Shown here: positions 7,867 through 18,321 of the stretch, piece by piece
How positions within the stretch are numbered: the first letter of the stretch is position 1
Layout of the letters: each line of letters starts with the position of its first letter
Assembly: GCF_001513955.1 (NCBI RefSeq)
Contig: NZ_KQ948145.1
Coordinates: forward strand, 152,212-216,211
DNA from: Streptomyces pseudovenezuelae
Lineage (GTDB): Bacteria > Actinomycetota > Actinomycetes > Streptomycetales > Streptomycetaceae
Direction of reading: 5' to 3'
DNA: 64,000 bases
Made by a program: the position numbers and the translations under genes
Notes under the pieces: generated by a model
What the model saw: the letters and a program-made list of their open reading frames with translations, nothing else
Databases searched by the model: none
Told to the model about the DNA's origin: nothing

Positions 7867-8829
7867 ATGACCGCAAGCTCCACCCGTCGTACGACCGCCG
7901 CGCGCACCAGGACAGCCGCGGTAGGTGCGATCGCGGTCGCCGGCGCCCTGATTCTCACCGGTTGCGGTGACCAGACGGACAGCGGCGGCGGCAGCAGCAA
8001 GGAATCCTCGTCGTCCAGCAGCGCACCGCTGTTCGACAAGCTGCCCGCGAAGATCCAGAAGGCCGGCGTCATCAAGGTCGGCACCAACGCCGAGTACGCC
8101 CCCATGGAGTACCAGGAGGGCGGCAAGATCGTCGGTGTCGACCCCGACATCGCCGCCGCGCTGGGCAAGCAGCTGGGCGTGGAGTTCCAGTTCACCTCGG
8201 GCTCCTTCGACGGCCTGATCAGCTCCCTGAACTCGGGCCGCTACGACGTCGCCATGTCCTCCATCACGGACACCAAGGCGCGCCAGGAGGGCCTGGACGA
8301 CAAGGGCAAGAAGCTGGGCCCGGGTGTCGACTTCGTCGACTACTTCACGGCCGGCACCGCCATCTACGTCCAGAAGGGCAACCCGAAGAAGATCGGCTCG
8401 ATCGAGGACCTCTGCGGCCAGAAGGTCGCCGTGCAGCACGGCACGACCTACGAGCAGGCCCTGCAGAAGCAGTCCAAGGCGTGCACGACGGCGGGCAAGA
8501 AGAAGCTCGACATCGAGGCGTTCGACAACGACACCGAGGCCCAGACCCGCGAGAAGTCGGGCGGCGCCGTGGCGGGTGTCAACGACTACCCGGTCGCCGT
8601 GGACATCGCCCGCAAGGCCGATGGCGGCAACGCCTTCGAGGTCGTGGGCGAGCAGGTCGACGCCGGTCCGTTCGGCATCGCCGTGAACAAGGAGAACAAG
8701 GAGCTCACGAGCGTCCTGGAGGCGGCCGTGAACGCCATCATCAAGGACGGCACGTACAAGAAGGTCCTGGACAAGTGGGGCGCCCAGACCGGTGCCGTCG
8801 ACCAGGCCGCGGTCAACGGCGGCAAGTGA
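7867..8829 (+). CDS. amino-acid ABC transporter substrate-binding lipoprotein
   Basis: 320 residues. Lipoprotein signal peptide with a twin basic start and lipobox LTGC (Cys33), then a Gly/Ser-rich linker and a family 3 solute-binding domain (VIKVGTNAEYAPMEY, IVGVDPDIAAALGKQLGV, FDGLISSLNSGRYDVAMSSI). Should sit on the outer face of the membrane and deliver a polar amino acid to the permease. RBS GGAGGA lies 8 bases before ATG 7867. First gene of a three-gene operon with permease and ATPase. Ligand cannot be stated from sequence; glutamate/polar amino-acid type is the family inference. Confidence 0.95.
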   Translation: MTASSTRRTTAARTRTAAVGAIAVAGALILTGCGDQTDSGGGSSKESSSSSSAPLFDKLPAKIQKAGVIKVGTNAEYAPMEYQEGGKIVGVDPDIAAALGKQLGVEFQFTSGSFDGLISSLNSGRYDVAMSSITDTKARQEGLDDKGKKLGPGVDFVDYFTAGTAIYVQKGNPKKIGSIEDLCGQKVAVQHGTTYEQALQKQSKACTTAGKKKLDIEAFDNDTEAQTREKSGGAVAGVNDYPVAVDIARKADGGNAFEVVGEQVDAGPFGIAVNKENKELTSVLEAAVNAIIKDGTYKKVLDKWGAQTGAVDQAAVNGGK

Positions 8830-8859
8830 CGGACCCCGTACCACTGAAGGGCAGTCACT

Positions 8860-9797
8860 GTGACTGACAAGATCGACAAGGAGCCGGCGGACACGCCCCC
8901 GCGGGACTCCCACGCGCCCGAGACCATCAAGGCCATCCCGGTCCGCCACTACGGCCGCTACGTCAGCGCGGTCGTCGTACTGGCCCTGGTGGCCCTGCTG
9001 GTCAACGCGTTCGCCACCGCTGAGAAGATCCAGTGGAGCGCGGTCGGCGACAAGCTGTTCGACTCCACGGTCCTCGCCGGCGCCGGCCGCACCCTGCTGA
9101 TCAGCGTGCTCGCGATGATCGTCGGCGTGGTCCTCGGCGTCGTCCTGGCCGTGATGCGGCTCTCCAAGAACCCGGTGACGAGCTGGGTGGCCTGGGCCTA
9201 CATCTGGTTCTTCCGCGGGACCCCGGTCTATGTCCAGCTCCTCCTCTGGTTCAACCTGGCGCTGATCTTCCCGATGCTGAATCTCGGTCCGATCTACAAG
9301 GACGAGATGACGGACGTGATGACCCCGTTCATGTGCGCCCTGCTGGGCCTCGGCCTCAACGAGGCCGCGTACATGGCGGAGATCTGCCGCGCCGGTCTGA
9401 TGGCGGTCGACGAGGGCCAGACGGAGGCCTCGCACGCGCTCGGCATGAGCCACGGCAAGACCCTGCGCCGGATCGTGATCCCGCAGGCGATGCGCGTGAT
9501 CGTGCCGCCGACCGGCAACGAGTTCATCAACATGCTGAAGACCTCGTCGCTGGTGTACGCGGTGACGTACAACGAGCTGCTGCGCGCCACCTCGACGATC
9601 GGCTCCACCTCGTACGCCGTGATGGAGATGCTGTTCGTGGCGTCCATCTGGTACCTGGTCATGACCAGCGTGTTCAGCGTCTTCCAGTACTACCTGGAGC
9701 GCCGTTTCGCCCGCGGTTCGTCGCGCAGCCTGCCGCCGACGCCGTGGCAGCGGGTCAAGGTCAACCTGATGGCGTTCAGCCGTGAAAGGGGCGGGGC

Positions 9798-9801
<4 letters not shown>
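8860..9801 (+). CDS. amino-acid ABC transporter permease (HisM-type)
   Basis: 313 residues with GTG start. After a hydrophilic N-terminus it has an N-terminal membrane helix ([17 protein letters not shown]) followed by the His/Glu/Gln/Arg/opine-type permease module: [35 protein letters not shown] and the EAA loop ([19 protein letters not shown], residues about 188-206). Single permease, so it probably works as a homodimer. The gene sits 30 bases after the binding-protein stop and its own stop overlaps the ATPase start by 4 bases, giving tight operon coupling. Confidence 0.95.
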
Positions 9802-10559
<758 letters not shown>

Positions 10560-10572
10560 CGGTACGACGACG

Positions 10573-10605
10573 AAGGGGCGGTACGGGATTCCCGTACCGC
10601 CCCTT
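10573..10605. terminator. hairpin terminator between convergent genes
   Basis: 15-bp perfect stem (10573-10587 with 10591-10605; AAGGGGCGGTACGGG) and 3-base loop, between the ABC operon and the convergent methyltransferase gene. Confidence 0.9.
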
Positions 10606-10614
10606 TCGCTTGGG

Positions 10615-11373
10615 CTACTTGAGCGCGAGGAGCAGCGTGTCCGAGGGCGAGCACCACACCGGCCGGGCCTCCCCGAAGCCCTTCTCGCGCAGCACGCGGG
10701 CGTGCCACGCGGCGGACGGAGTGTCCCCGTCGGCGTGCTCGCCGTAGATCTCGAAGCGGCGCGCCGTCGGTCCGGCGAGGACGGGGTCCTCGGCGGCGAC
10801 CTGCCACCACGCGGCCCAGTCGAGGGCGCCGTCCCGCCGGGCCCGGTCCATGTGCGCGTGGCGTTGCGCACGTTCGGCCGCGTTGATCCGGGGGGTGGTC
10901 TCGTCGATCATGTGGTCGGCGTTCATGAAGACACCGCCGTCGCGGACGAGGGCCCCGACCTGGCCGTAGAGGGCCGCGAGGGGTTCGCTGTGCAGCCAGT
11001 GCAGGGCCGTGGCGGTCAGGACGGCGTCGTAGGAGTCGTACGGCAGTTTCGACGGCCAGTCCGGGTCCTTGAGGTCGGCCGTCACGAGGGTGACCCGCTC
11101 GTCGTCCGCGAAGGTGCCCTCGGCGATGGCGAGGAGCGCCGGGTCGAGGTCCACGCCGGTGCTGGTGGCCTCGGGGAACCGGGCGAGCAGCCTGGCCGTG
11201 ATACTTCCTGTGCCGCACGCGAGGTCGAGCACGCGCGGCCGGGGCCCGACAAGGGCCTCGACCATGTCCAGCATGACCCGGAACCGCTCCTCGCGGTCCG
11301 GCATGTACCACTCCTGCTGCCGGTCCCAGCTCTCCTGCCAGGCCTGCCAGTCGGTTCCGACACCGGTCGTCAT
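10615..11373 (-). CDS. class I SAM-dependent methyltransferase
   Basis: 252 residues from ATG 11373 (MTTGVGTDWQAW), preceded by AGGGGG. Methyltransf fold: motif I VLDLACGTGSITARLLARFP (residues about 48-67), acidic motif II (STGVDLDPALLAIA), motif III region (VTADLKDP) and post-motif (YDAVLTATALHWL). The C-terminus (VLREKGFGEARPVW) resembles the strand before the final beta-hairpin of ubiquinone/trans-aconitate-type enzymes. Small-molecule substrate is likely but cannot be identified. Faces the ABC operon convergently across a shared terminator. Confidence 0.9.
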   Translation of the reverse strand: MTTGVGTDWQAWQESWDRQQEWYMPDREERFRVMLDMVEALVGPRPRVLDLACGTGSITARLLARFPEATSTGVDLDPALLAIAEGTFADDERVTLVTADLKDPDWPSKLPYDSYDAVLTATALHWLHSEPLAALYGQVGALVRDGGVFMNADHMIDETTPRINAAERAQRHAHMDRARRDGALDWAAWWQVAAEDPVLAGPTARRFEIYGEHADGDTPSAAWHARVLREKGFGEARPVWCSPSDTLLLALK

Positions 11374-11471
11374 GAAGCCCCCTGTCCAGTCGCTGCCGTA
11401 ATACCCTGGAAGCACGATCAGCTGTTACCCGACCGCACCACGACGATAGAACGCCTCCGTAAGGACTACAA

Positions 11472-12101
11472 GTGGAACTGGCCTATTACTCGGACTACGC
11501 CGTACGTCTGGTCAACAGCGAGGACCCGGCCCGGGGCAAGGACACGCTGACCTCGGTGGAGGCCGTCCGCGACCTGTTCGGCGGCAACGGCACCGGCGCC
11601 CGCCGCGCCACCGACGCCGACGTCACCCGGTTCCGCTCGGTCCGGGCCCGGCTGCGGTCGGTCTTCGAGGCGGCGGACCACGGCGACGAGACGCTGGCGG
11701 TGGACCTGCTGAACTCGCTCCTGCTGGAGTTCCCGGTGAGCCCGCAGATCTCCGGGCACGACTTCCGCGACGACGACGGCCGCCCGCTGTGGCACATGCA
11801 CCTGGCGGACCACCCCTCCAACGCCACCGCCGGCTACGCGGCGATCGCGGCGATGGGCCTGGCCTTCCACCTCACCGAGTACGGCGTGGACCGGCTGGGC
11901 CTGTGCGAGGCCGCGCCCTGCCGCAACGCCTACCTCGACACCTCGACGAACCGCTCCCGGCGCTACTGCTCCGACCGCTGCGCCACCCGCGCCAACGTGG
12001 CCGCCTACCGCGCCCGCAAACGCCTGGAGGCCGACCGGTCCGGGAAGACCGGCCGCACGGCGGACAGCGCCCAGCGCACGGCGGCCAGCGGCGAGCGCTG
12101 A
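11472..12101 (+). CDS. CGNR zinc-finger (ABATE-type) putative regulator
   Basis: 209 residues with GTG start after AAGGA. The N-terminal region (LVNSEDPARGKDTLTSVEAV) matches the ABATE-type ligand-like domain. The C-terminal CGNR-type zinc finger, about residues 145-185, has Cys pairs in CEAAPC and CSDRC followed by ATRANVAAYRARKR. This family is thought to be transcriptional, possibly stress-linked. The last 97 bases overlap the 3' end of sodX on the opposite strand, so the two mRNAs would be complementary there. Confidence 0.88.
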   Translation: MELAYYSDYAVRLVNSEDPARGKDTLTSVEAVRDLFGGNGTGARRATDADVTRFRSVRARLRSVFEAADHGDETLAVDLLNSLLLEFPVSPQISGHDFRDDDGRPLWHMHLADHPSNATAGYAAIAAMGLAFHLTEYGVDRLGLCEAAPCRNAYLDTSTNRSRRYCSDRCATRANVAAYRARKRLEADRSGKTGRTADSAQRTAASGER

Positions 12102-12442
12102 GCGGGCCCGAACGGCCGGTACCTGAGCCGGGCCTTGCCCAGCACGAGCTCCTGCGGCACGACGCCGTAGTCCGTGCTGTCGCCGCCCGCGAACGCGTTG
12201 TCCCCGAGCACCCACCAGCCGCCCTCGCGCCGCTCCACGGCCCGCTTGACGACGAGAAGGTCCTGCTGGAAGGGATGCCGCAGGATCACGATGTCGCCGG
12301 GGACGACCCTGGCCCCCCAGTGCACGACCAGTTGGTCCCCGTGGCGGAGCGTTGGCACCATCGACGGCCCGGTCACCTCGGCCACCCCCACGAAGGGCAG
12401 CAACGACCTCGCCCGCTCGGTCTCCTGCGACAGCTCCGGCAT
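12005..12442 (-). CDS. sodX: nickel-type superoxide dismutase maturation protease SodX
   Basis: 145 residues from ATG 12442, with GGGAGG 8 bases upstream. An S26/S24 signal-peptidase-like serine protease: catalytic Ser in TGPSMVPTL and Lys in the VVKRAV segment, with GDNAFAGGDSTDYG near the end matching the conserved GDN box. No strong transmembrane anchor, unlike LepB. Known role: removes the N-terminal leader of SodN to free the His that ligates nickel. Divergent from sodN across 145 bp. The C-terminal Arg/Ser-rich tail overlaps the CGNR gene. Longer in-frame starts upstream lack support. Confidence 0.93.
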   Translation of the reverse strand: MPELSQETERARSLLPFVGVAEVTGPSMVPTLRHGDQLVVHWGARVVPGDIVILRHPFQQDLLVVKRAVERREGGWWVLGDNAFAGGDSTDYGVVPQELVLGKARLRYRPFGPAQRSPLAAVRWALSAVRPVFPDRSASRRLRAR

Positions 12443-12587
12443 CCCCGGCACCTCCCCGGTACGTTCATCCACCAGTCTCAGTCTGACCCCGGACTTTTGT
12501 CCTAAGCCCATGGGGGCACCCGCGATTTCGGCTCCCCCAGGGAGTAATGTCGCACCTGAGAAGACGATCACGAGGAAGGAATGCTCC

Positions 12588-12983
12588 ATGCTTTCCCGCC
12601 TGTTTGCCCCCAAGGTCAAGGTCAGCGCACACTGCGACCTGCCCTGCGGTGTGTACGACCCGGCCCAGGCCCGCATCGAGGCGGAGTCGGTGAAGGCCGT
12701 GCAGGAGAAGATGGCCGCCAACGACGACCCGCACTTCCAGGCGCGTGCCACGGTCATCAAGGAGCAGCGCGCCGAGCTCGCGAAGCACCACGTTTCCGTG
12801 CTCTGGAGCGACTACTTCAAGCCCCCGCACTTCGAGAAGTACCCGGAGCTGCACCAGCTGGTCAACGACGCCCTCAAGGCCCTCTCGGCCGCCAAGGCGT
12901 CGACCGACCCGGCCACCGGTCAGAAGGCTCTGGACTACATCGCCCAGATCGACAAGATCTTCTGGGAGACCAAGAAGGCCTGA
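12588..12983 (+). CDS. sodN: nickel superoxide dismutase
   Basis: 131 residues. A 14-residue leader precedes the mature nickel hook HCDLPCGVYDP, so mature His1, Cys2 and Cys6 (precursor 15, 16 and 20) are all present. The remainder is the four-helix NiSOD bundle (VLWSDYFKPPHFEKYPEL, LDYIAQIDKIFWETKKA). Cytosolic homohexamer dismutating superoxide. GGAAGGA lies 8 bases before ATG. Expression in Streptomyces is nickel-dependent. The 3' UTR and strong terminator match the position of the known s-SodF small RNA. Confidence 0.98.
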   Translation: MLSRLFAPKVKVSAHCDLPCGVYDPAQARIEAESVKAVQEKMAANDDPHFQARATVIKEQRAELAKHHVSVLWSDYFKPPHFEKYPELHQLVNDALKALSAAKASTDPATGQKALDYIAQIDKIFWETKKA

Positions 12984-13073
12984 CGTCGTCGGTCTCCGCC
13001 GACCCGCGATCGGTGCACCATCGCAGGTCGACGGGAACCCTGAAGGGGCCCGGTCGTCACGACCGGGCCCCTT
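12984..13073 (+). ncRNA. candidate sodN 3'UTR-derived small RNA (s-SodF-like) with terminator
   Basis: About 90 nt lie between the sodN stop and the end of a strong hairpin (stem 13043-13056 with 13060-13073; AAGGGGCCCGGTCG). In S. coelicolor a stable RNA of this size from the sodN 3'UTR represses sodF mRNA. Size and position agree here. The target sodF is outside the window, so base-pairing cannot be tested. Confidence 0.55.
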
Positions 13074-13087
13074 CGGCTGTCCGGTCC

Positions 13088-13861
13088 TCAGACGACCGGG
13101 CGGATCTGCGGCGACCGGAGCCGGTGGGTGAGCCGGCCCAGCAGAGCGGCGTTGACCAGTCCGGCCAGGACCGTGCCCACGGCGAAGAGCAGCGGGCTCA
13201 GCCACTCGGGCCCCGCGTCCGTCCCGGGCACCGCCAGCAGGACCAGGAAGCTCAGCGGTGCCGTCGCCATGATCGGCCAGATCCCGGCGAACCCGGGGTC
13301 CGGCAGCGCGTGCACGGCGACCAGGAAGAACCCGAGCGCCGCGGCGACCACGGCGAGGTACACGCGGGCGGGCCAGTTGTCGACGGCGGGCGCCAGCAGG
13401 GCCCTGAGCCGGTGGGCGACGCCTTCCCGCGCACCGGCGCGCGCAGCCCCCGGTATCAACCGCCCGAACCTCGCACCGGGCCGCCGTGCTGCCGCTGAGC
13501 CGGTGTCCCCCGCGGCCCTCGCGGCGGGCCGCCCGGTGCTGGTCCCGTCCCCCGCCGCGCCCGTGGCGAGCGCCCCCAGCACGGCCGCGTTCACCAGGGC
13601 GCAGGCCAGGAACCACAGCGTCCACAGGCCGATCGCGAGCGCCTCGGCCGCCGGGGAGCCCTGGGTGCCGGGACCGAACGGCAGGACCATACCCAGGAAG
13701 GAGAGGGGGGCCGTGAGCAGCATGGGTGCCATGGCAAGGACGCCGTCCGGGAAGAGGAACGAGGCAGGCACGGACGCGGCGACGACCGCGAGGTAGCCCT
13801 GGGCGTGCCGGTTGCCGGTGGCGAGGGTGAGCAGTCGGCGTGGGCGGGAGGCTTTCGACAT
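13088..13861 (-). CDS. internally duplicated membrane protein (SCO4225-like)
   Basis: 257 residues from ATG 13861 (MSKASRPRRLL). Two homologous halves, residues about 15-105 and 165-250, each with YLAVVAA, then TAPLSFL, then ALVNAAVLGAL or GLVNAALLGRL. Each half carries about four short hydrophobic segments, giving roughly eight in total. The halves are joined by an Ala/Gly/Arg-rich linker. It resembles the SCO4225 membrane family by pattern only. Function unknown. No clear operon partner; it converges on sodN across the terminator. Confidence 0.8.
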   Translation of the reverse strand: MSKASRPRRLLTLATGNRHAQGYLAVVAASVPASFLFPDGVLAMAPMLLTAPLSFLGMVLPFGPGTQGSPAAEALAIGLWTLWFLACALVNAAVLGALATGAAGDGTSTGRPAARAAGDTGSAAARRPGARFGRLIPGAARAGAREGVAHRLRALLAPAVDNWPARVYLAVVAAALGFFLVAVHALPDPGFAGIWPIMATAPLSFLVLLAVPGTDAGPEWLSPLLFAVGTVLAGLVNAALLGRLTHRLRSPQIRPVV

Positions 13862-14095
13862 CGCGGCTTCCTTCGGGACGGTCCGGTGGGCTGTCCCCAC
13901 GATGTCCCGCCCGCCGCGTTCCGGCATGAGTACCGCTACTCAGACCGGCCTGGGGAACAGCCCCTGTCCTGGCACCACTTGACCCCGATGCCGGACCGGC
14001 CGACGTGAGCGCGGCGGCTCGCGTCCGGCGGCGACGCGCTCACGTCGGCAGAAAAGCACCGCATCTCAGGGCCGGCCTGATCCAAACGACAGGCC

Positions 14096-14968
14096 CTAAG
14101 CCTCGCCCGCCTCCAGCAGTCCCGCCGCCGCGCCCACGATCCGCGGATCCGGTGTGCCGACGACCTCGTCGTCCTTGTCGGAGTAGTCGAAGCGGGCCAG
14201 CACACTGCGCATGGCCTCGACCCGGGCCCGCTTCTTGTCGTTGCTCTTGACCACCGTCCAGGGCGCGAACTGGGTGTCCGTCTCGCGGAACATGGCGACC
14301 TTGGCGGCGGTGTAGTCGTCCCAGCGGTCCAGGGAGGCGAGGTCCATGGGGCTGAGCTTCCACTGCCGTACGGGGTCGATCTGACGGATGGTGAAACGGG
14401 TGCGCTGCTCGCCCTGGGAGACCGAGAACCAGAACTTCAGCAGGTCCACCCCGTCGTCGACGAGCATCCGCTCGAACAGCGGGGCCTGCCGCATGAAGCG
14501 CCGGTACTCGTCGTCCGTGCAGAAGTCCATGACCCGCTCCACACCGGCCCGGTTGTACCAGGACCGGTCGAACAGCACGATCTCGCCCGCGGTCGGCAGA
14601 TGTTCGACGTACCGCTGGAAGTACCACTGTCCGCGCTCGCGCTCGTTCGGCTTCTCCAGCGCCACCACCCTGGCGCCACGGGGGTTCAGGTGCTCCGTGA
14701 AGCGCTTGATGGTGCCGCCCTTGCCGGCCGCGTCCCGTCCCTCGAAGACGATGACGAGCCGGCGCCCGGTCTCCTTGATCCAGCTCTGGAGCTTCAGCAG
14801 TTCGATCTGCTGGAGCCGTTTGTGCCAGTCGTACTCCTTGCGCTCCATGCGGTGCGCGTAGGGGTAGTTCTCCCGCCAGGTGTCGATCGGGCTGCCGTCC
14901 GGGCGGATGAGCACGGGGTCGTCGGGGTCGGTGTAGTCGACCTTCAGGTCGGTCAGCAGAGGTGTCAC
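14096..14968 (-). CDS. ppk2: polyphosphate kinase 2
   Basis: 290 residues from GTG 14968, preceded by GGGGAG. PPK2 class I fold: Walker A EGRDAAGKGGTIKRF (residues about 80-95), Walker B FDRSWYNRAGVERVM and the lid/third motif (WKLSPMDLASLDRWDDY, KSNDKKRARVEAM). Catalyses polyphosphate-driven phosphorylation of nucleoside diphosphates, or the reverse. Upstream on the same strand are a small membrane protein and a PiT phosphate transporter, so phosphate uptake and polyphosphate metabolism are physically linked. The upstream frame to 15061 lacks a good start. Confidence 0.95.
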   Translation of the reverse strand: MTPLLTDLKVDYTDPDDPVLIRPDGSPIDTWRENYPYAHRMERKEYDWHKRLQQIELLKLQSWIKETGRRLVIVFEGRDAAGKGGTIKRFTEHLNPRGARVVALEKPNERERGQWYFQRYVEHLPTAGEIVLFDRSWYNRAGVERVMDFCTDDEYRRFMRQAPLFERMLVDDGVDLLKFWFSVSQGEQRTRFTIRQIDPVRQWKLSPMDLASLDRWDDYTAAKVAMFRETDTQFAPWTVVKSNDKKRARVEAMRSVLARFDYSDKDDEVVGTPDPRIVGAAAGLLEAGEA

Positions 14969-14994
14969 CCTCGCTCCCCTCTCATCTCGGTGGG

Positions 14995-15231
14995 TCAGTG
15001 GAACTGCGGCACGATCAGGTAGATGCCGTACGCCACCACCGCCGCGCAGGCGAGAAAGCACAGGCCGGCCTGGGCGATGCCGAGCGTGGACGTCCCAGCG
15101 CCGTCGTCCTCCTGTGCCCCCTCGAAGCGGGCGAGACCGAGTACCCCGAGGGCGAAAACGACGACCACGGCGATCGTGACGCCGACGCTCACCGCGGTGA
15201 CCTGGCCGAGTGCGGTCCAGTCGATGCTCAT
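14995..15231 (-). CDS. small membrane protein of the phosphate-transporter cluster
   Basis: 78 residues with two hydrophobic segments (VTAVSVGVTIAVVVVFALGV and AGLCFLACAAVVAYGIYLIV) and a short polar loop between them. No recognised domain. Starts 21 bases downstream of the phosphate permease stop and ends 26 bases before the ppk2 start, so it is probably the middle gene of a pit-ppk2 operon. Its job may be auxiliary to the permease; this is inference from position. Confidence 0.8.
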   Translation of the reverse strand: MSIDWTALGQVTAVSVGVTIAVVVVFALGVLGLARFEGAQEDDGAGTSTLGIAQAGLCFLACAAVVAYGIYLIVPQFH

Positions 15232-15252
15232 GACAGGAACTCCTAAGGGGGC

Positions 15253-16407
<1,155 letters not shown>

Positions 16408-16507
16408 GCCTCCCATGGGAGCAAGCGCTTCCGTACGGCAGGAGAACGTGAGGCAAAGCCCGTTCCAGATCCCCGCACCCACCTGGTGAGCATCGTGCGA
16501 TGCTGGC

Positions 16508-16906
16508 GTGATGGTGAGCGTCGAGGACCTGGTGCGGCTGCGGCAGGCGCGGGACCGGATGGACCGCGAGTACACCGAGCCCCTCGACGTGCCCGCGCTC
16601 GCCCGGACCGCGCTGATGTCCCCGGGCCACTTCCAGCGCAGTTTCCGCGCCGAGTTCGGGGAGACGCCGTACGGCTATCTCATGACCCGGCGCATCGAGC
16701 GCGCGAAGGCACTGCTGCGGCGCGGGGATCTGTCCGTCACCGAGGTCTGCATGGCCGTGGGGTGCACCTCCCTCGGCTCCTTCAGCTCACGGTTCACCGA
16801 ACTGGTGGGTGAGACTCCGAGCGCCTACCGCGCCCGCCCCCATGAGGAGATCGCCGGGATCCCGCCCTGCGTGGTCCGCAGGCACACCAGGCCCCGACGG
16901 GCCTAA
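16508..16906 (+). CDS. AraC-family DNA-binding protein (HTH domain only)
   Basis: 132 residues with no ligand domain; residues about 10-105 form a double helix-turn-helix (LARTALMSPGHFQRSFRAEF and VCMAVGCTSLGSFSSRFTEL). The short size matches stand-alone AraC-type proteins often placed next to glyoxalase-fold genes. Two VOC genes follow at once (10 and 19 bases apart), suggesting one unit in which it regulates the downstream genes. Divergent from pit. Effector unknown. Confidence 0.87.
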   Translation: MMVSVEDLVRLRQARDRMDREYTEPLDVPALARTALMSPGHFQRSFRAEFGETPYGYLMTRRIERAKALLRRGDLSVTEVCMAVGCTSLGSFSSRFTELVGETPSAYRARPHEEIAGIPPCVVRRHTRPRRA

Positions 16907-16915
16907 CGTGAAGCC

Positions 16916-17329
16916 ATGGACATCAAACTCAAGAACTGCTTCATCGCCGTGGACGACCACGACAAGGCGATCGCGTTCTACCGGGACGTCCTGGGCATGG
17001 AGGTGCGCGGCGACGTCGGGTACGAGGGCATGCGCTGGGTGACGGTCGGCTCGCCGCTCCAGCCGGACCTGGACATCGTGCTGGAGCCGCCCGCCGCCGA
17101 CCCGGACGCGTCCCCCGCGGACAAGGAGGCGATGGCCCGGCTGCTGGCCAAGGGGCTGCTGCGCGGGGTCAACTTCACCACCACCGACTGCGACGCGTTG
17201 TTCGCCCGGGTGCGGGAGTCGGGGGCCGAGGTGATCCAGGAACCGACGGACATGCCGTACGGGGTGCGGGACTGCGCTTTCCGGGATCCGGCGGGGAACA
17301 TGCTGCGCTTCATGGAGACGCCGAAGTAG
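16916..17329 (+). CDS. VOC family (glyoxalase-fold) protein
   Basis: 137 residues, one vicinal-oxygen-chelate module: KNCFIAVDDHDKAIAFYRDV at the start and CAFRDPAGNMLRFMETP at the end (the final metal-ligand Glu is likely that of FMETP). Proteins of this size act as lyases, dioxygenases or antibiotic-binding proteins. Substrate not determinable. Follows the AraC gene by 10 bases. Confidence 0.88.
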   Translation: MDIKLKNCFIAVDDHDKAIAFYRDVLGMEVRGDVGYEGMRWVTVGSPLQPDLDIVLEPPAADPDASPADKEAMARLLAKGLLRGVNFTTTDCDALFARVRESGAEVIQEPTDMPYGVRDCAFRDPAGNMLRFMETPK

Positions 17330-17348
17330 CGGCGCCTACGATCACCGC

Positions 17349-18095
17349 ATGACTACCCGCTGGACGTACGCCTTCGCCGACCGGCCCGTTCCCCGATTCG
17401 CCCAGGCCTGTGACTTCTGGACCAGTGTCACGGGCACGCACCTGTCGGGGTTCCGGGGCGAGCGGAAGGAGTTCGTGACCCTGTTGCCCTCCGACGGCGC
17501 CGACGCCTGCGTCAAACTGCAGGCGGTCGCCTCCGGGCCCGGCGGTGCCCATCTGGACTTCTGCGTGGACGACGTACGGAAGTTCGCGAAGGCGGCCCAG
17601 GCGCTCGGCGCGCACGTGGTCGCCGATCAGGGCACGTTGGTCGTGCTCCGCTCCCCCGCCGGGCAGTTGTTCTGCGCCGATCCCTGGCGCGGGCAGTCGA
17701 CCCGGCCACCGGTGATCCGCGGCAGCCGTCTCGACCAGGTCTGCCTGGACATCCCGCCCTCCCTCTACGACGTCGAAGTCGCCTTCTGGGCGGCCCTGTT
17801 GCCCGACTGGGAGTCGCTGTCCGGCTCGCTGCCCGAGTTCCATGTGCTCAAGCCGCCGGCCGGCCTGCCGGTCCGCATCCTCCTCCAGCGCCTCGACGAG
17901 GAACGCCCCGCCTCCGCCCATCTGGACGTGGCCTGCGCGGACATCGAGGCGACCCGGGCCGAACACGAGCGCCTGGGCGCCGAGTTCGTCGCCGACGGCA
18001 GGAACTGGACGGTGCTGCGGGACCCGGCGGGCGGCCTGTACTGCCTGACCGGGCGGGACCCGCAGACGGGCGGACTGCCTAACCCGAGGAACTGA
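17349..18095 (+). CDS. two-domain VOC protein
   Basis: 248 residues with two glyoxalase-like halves, each about 115 residues. Each half has an aspartate-rich central segment (AHLDFCVDDVRKFAKAAQAL and AHLDVACADIEATRAEHERL) and ends in a product-loop segment (LRSPAGQLFCADPW and LRDPAGGLYCLTG). The duplicated arrangement in one chain lets a single monomer make one complete VOC barrel. No clear catalytic metal set, so it may bind rather than turn over a ligand. The last 17 bases overlap a convergent small gene. Confidence 0.85.
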   Translation: MTTRWTYAFADRPVPRFAQACDFWTSVTGTHLSGFRGERKEFVTLLPSDGADACVKLQAVASGPGGAHLDFCVDDVRKFAKAAQALGAHVVADQGTLVVLRSPAGQLFCADPWRGQSTRPPVIRGSRLDQVCLDIPPSLYDVEVAFWAALLPDWESLSGSLPEFHVLKPPAGLPVRILLQRLDEERPASAHLDVACADIEATRAEHERLGAEFVADGRNWTVLRDPAGGLYCLTGRDPQTGGLPNPRN

Positions 18096-18321
18096 ACGCA
18101 CAGGCCACGGCCGGCTGCCCCGCGCCGAGGTCGGCGGTGGGGCTGGGGCACTGGGAGCGCCACCCCTCCGGGGGCGTGCGGGTCGGACTGCTCTCCTGCC
18201 AGGTGTACGGCCCCGCCGGCTCCGCCGAGTCCTGGAGCCAGAGCGTGAGCCCGCCCGCGGCGACCGCGAGAGCCGCCCAGACCGCCACGGCCCATGTCCA
18301 CACCCGACGGCGACCGCTCAC
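18079..18321 (-). CDS. small single-pass membrane or secreted protein
   Basis: About 80 residues: basic start (SGRRRVW), one hydrophobic helix (TWAVAVWAALAVAAGGLTLWL), then a Pro/Ser/Thr-rich exported part with two Cys (SQCPSP and VACAFSS) that could form a disulfide. GTG at 18321 overlaps the stop of the upstream DUF952 gene (GTGA), which argues for translational coupling. No known domain. Confidence 0.65.
   Translation of the reverse strand: MSGRRRVWTWAVAVWAALAVAAGGLTLWLQDSAEPAGPYTWQESSPTRTPPEGWRSQCPSPTADLGAGQPAVACAFSSSG

Noticed and set aside
7483..9453. 656-codon minus-strand ORF across the ABC transporter binding protein
   Set aside because: Antisense shadow of the strong lipoprotein and permease genes; composition reflects the third-position GC of those genes and no domain is recognisable.
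12465..13625. 386-codon minus-strand ORF across sodN
   Set aside because: Antisense to the firmly identified sodN, and overlaps the membrane-protein gene in the wrong frame.
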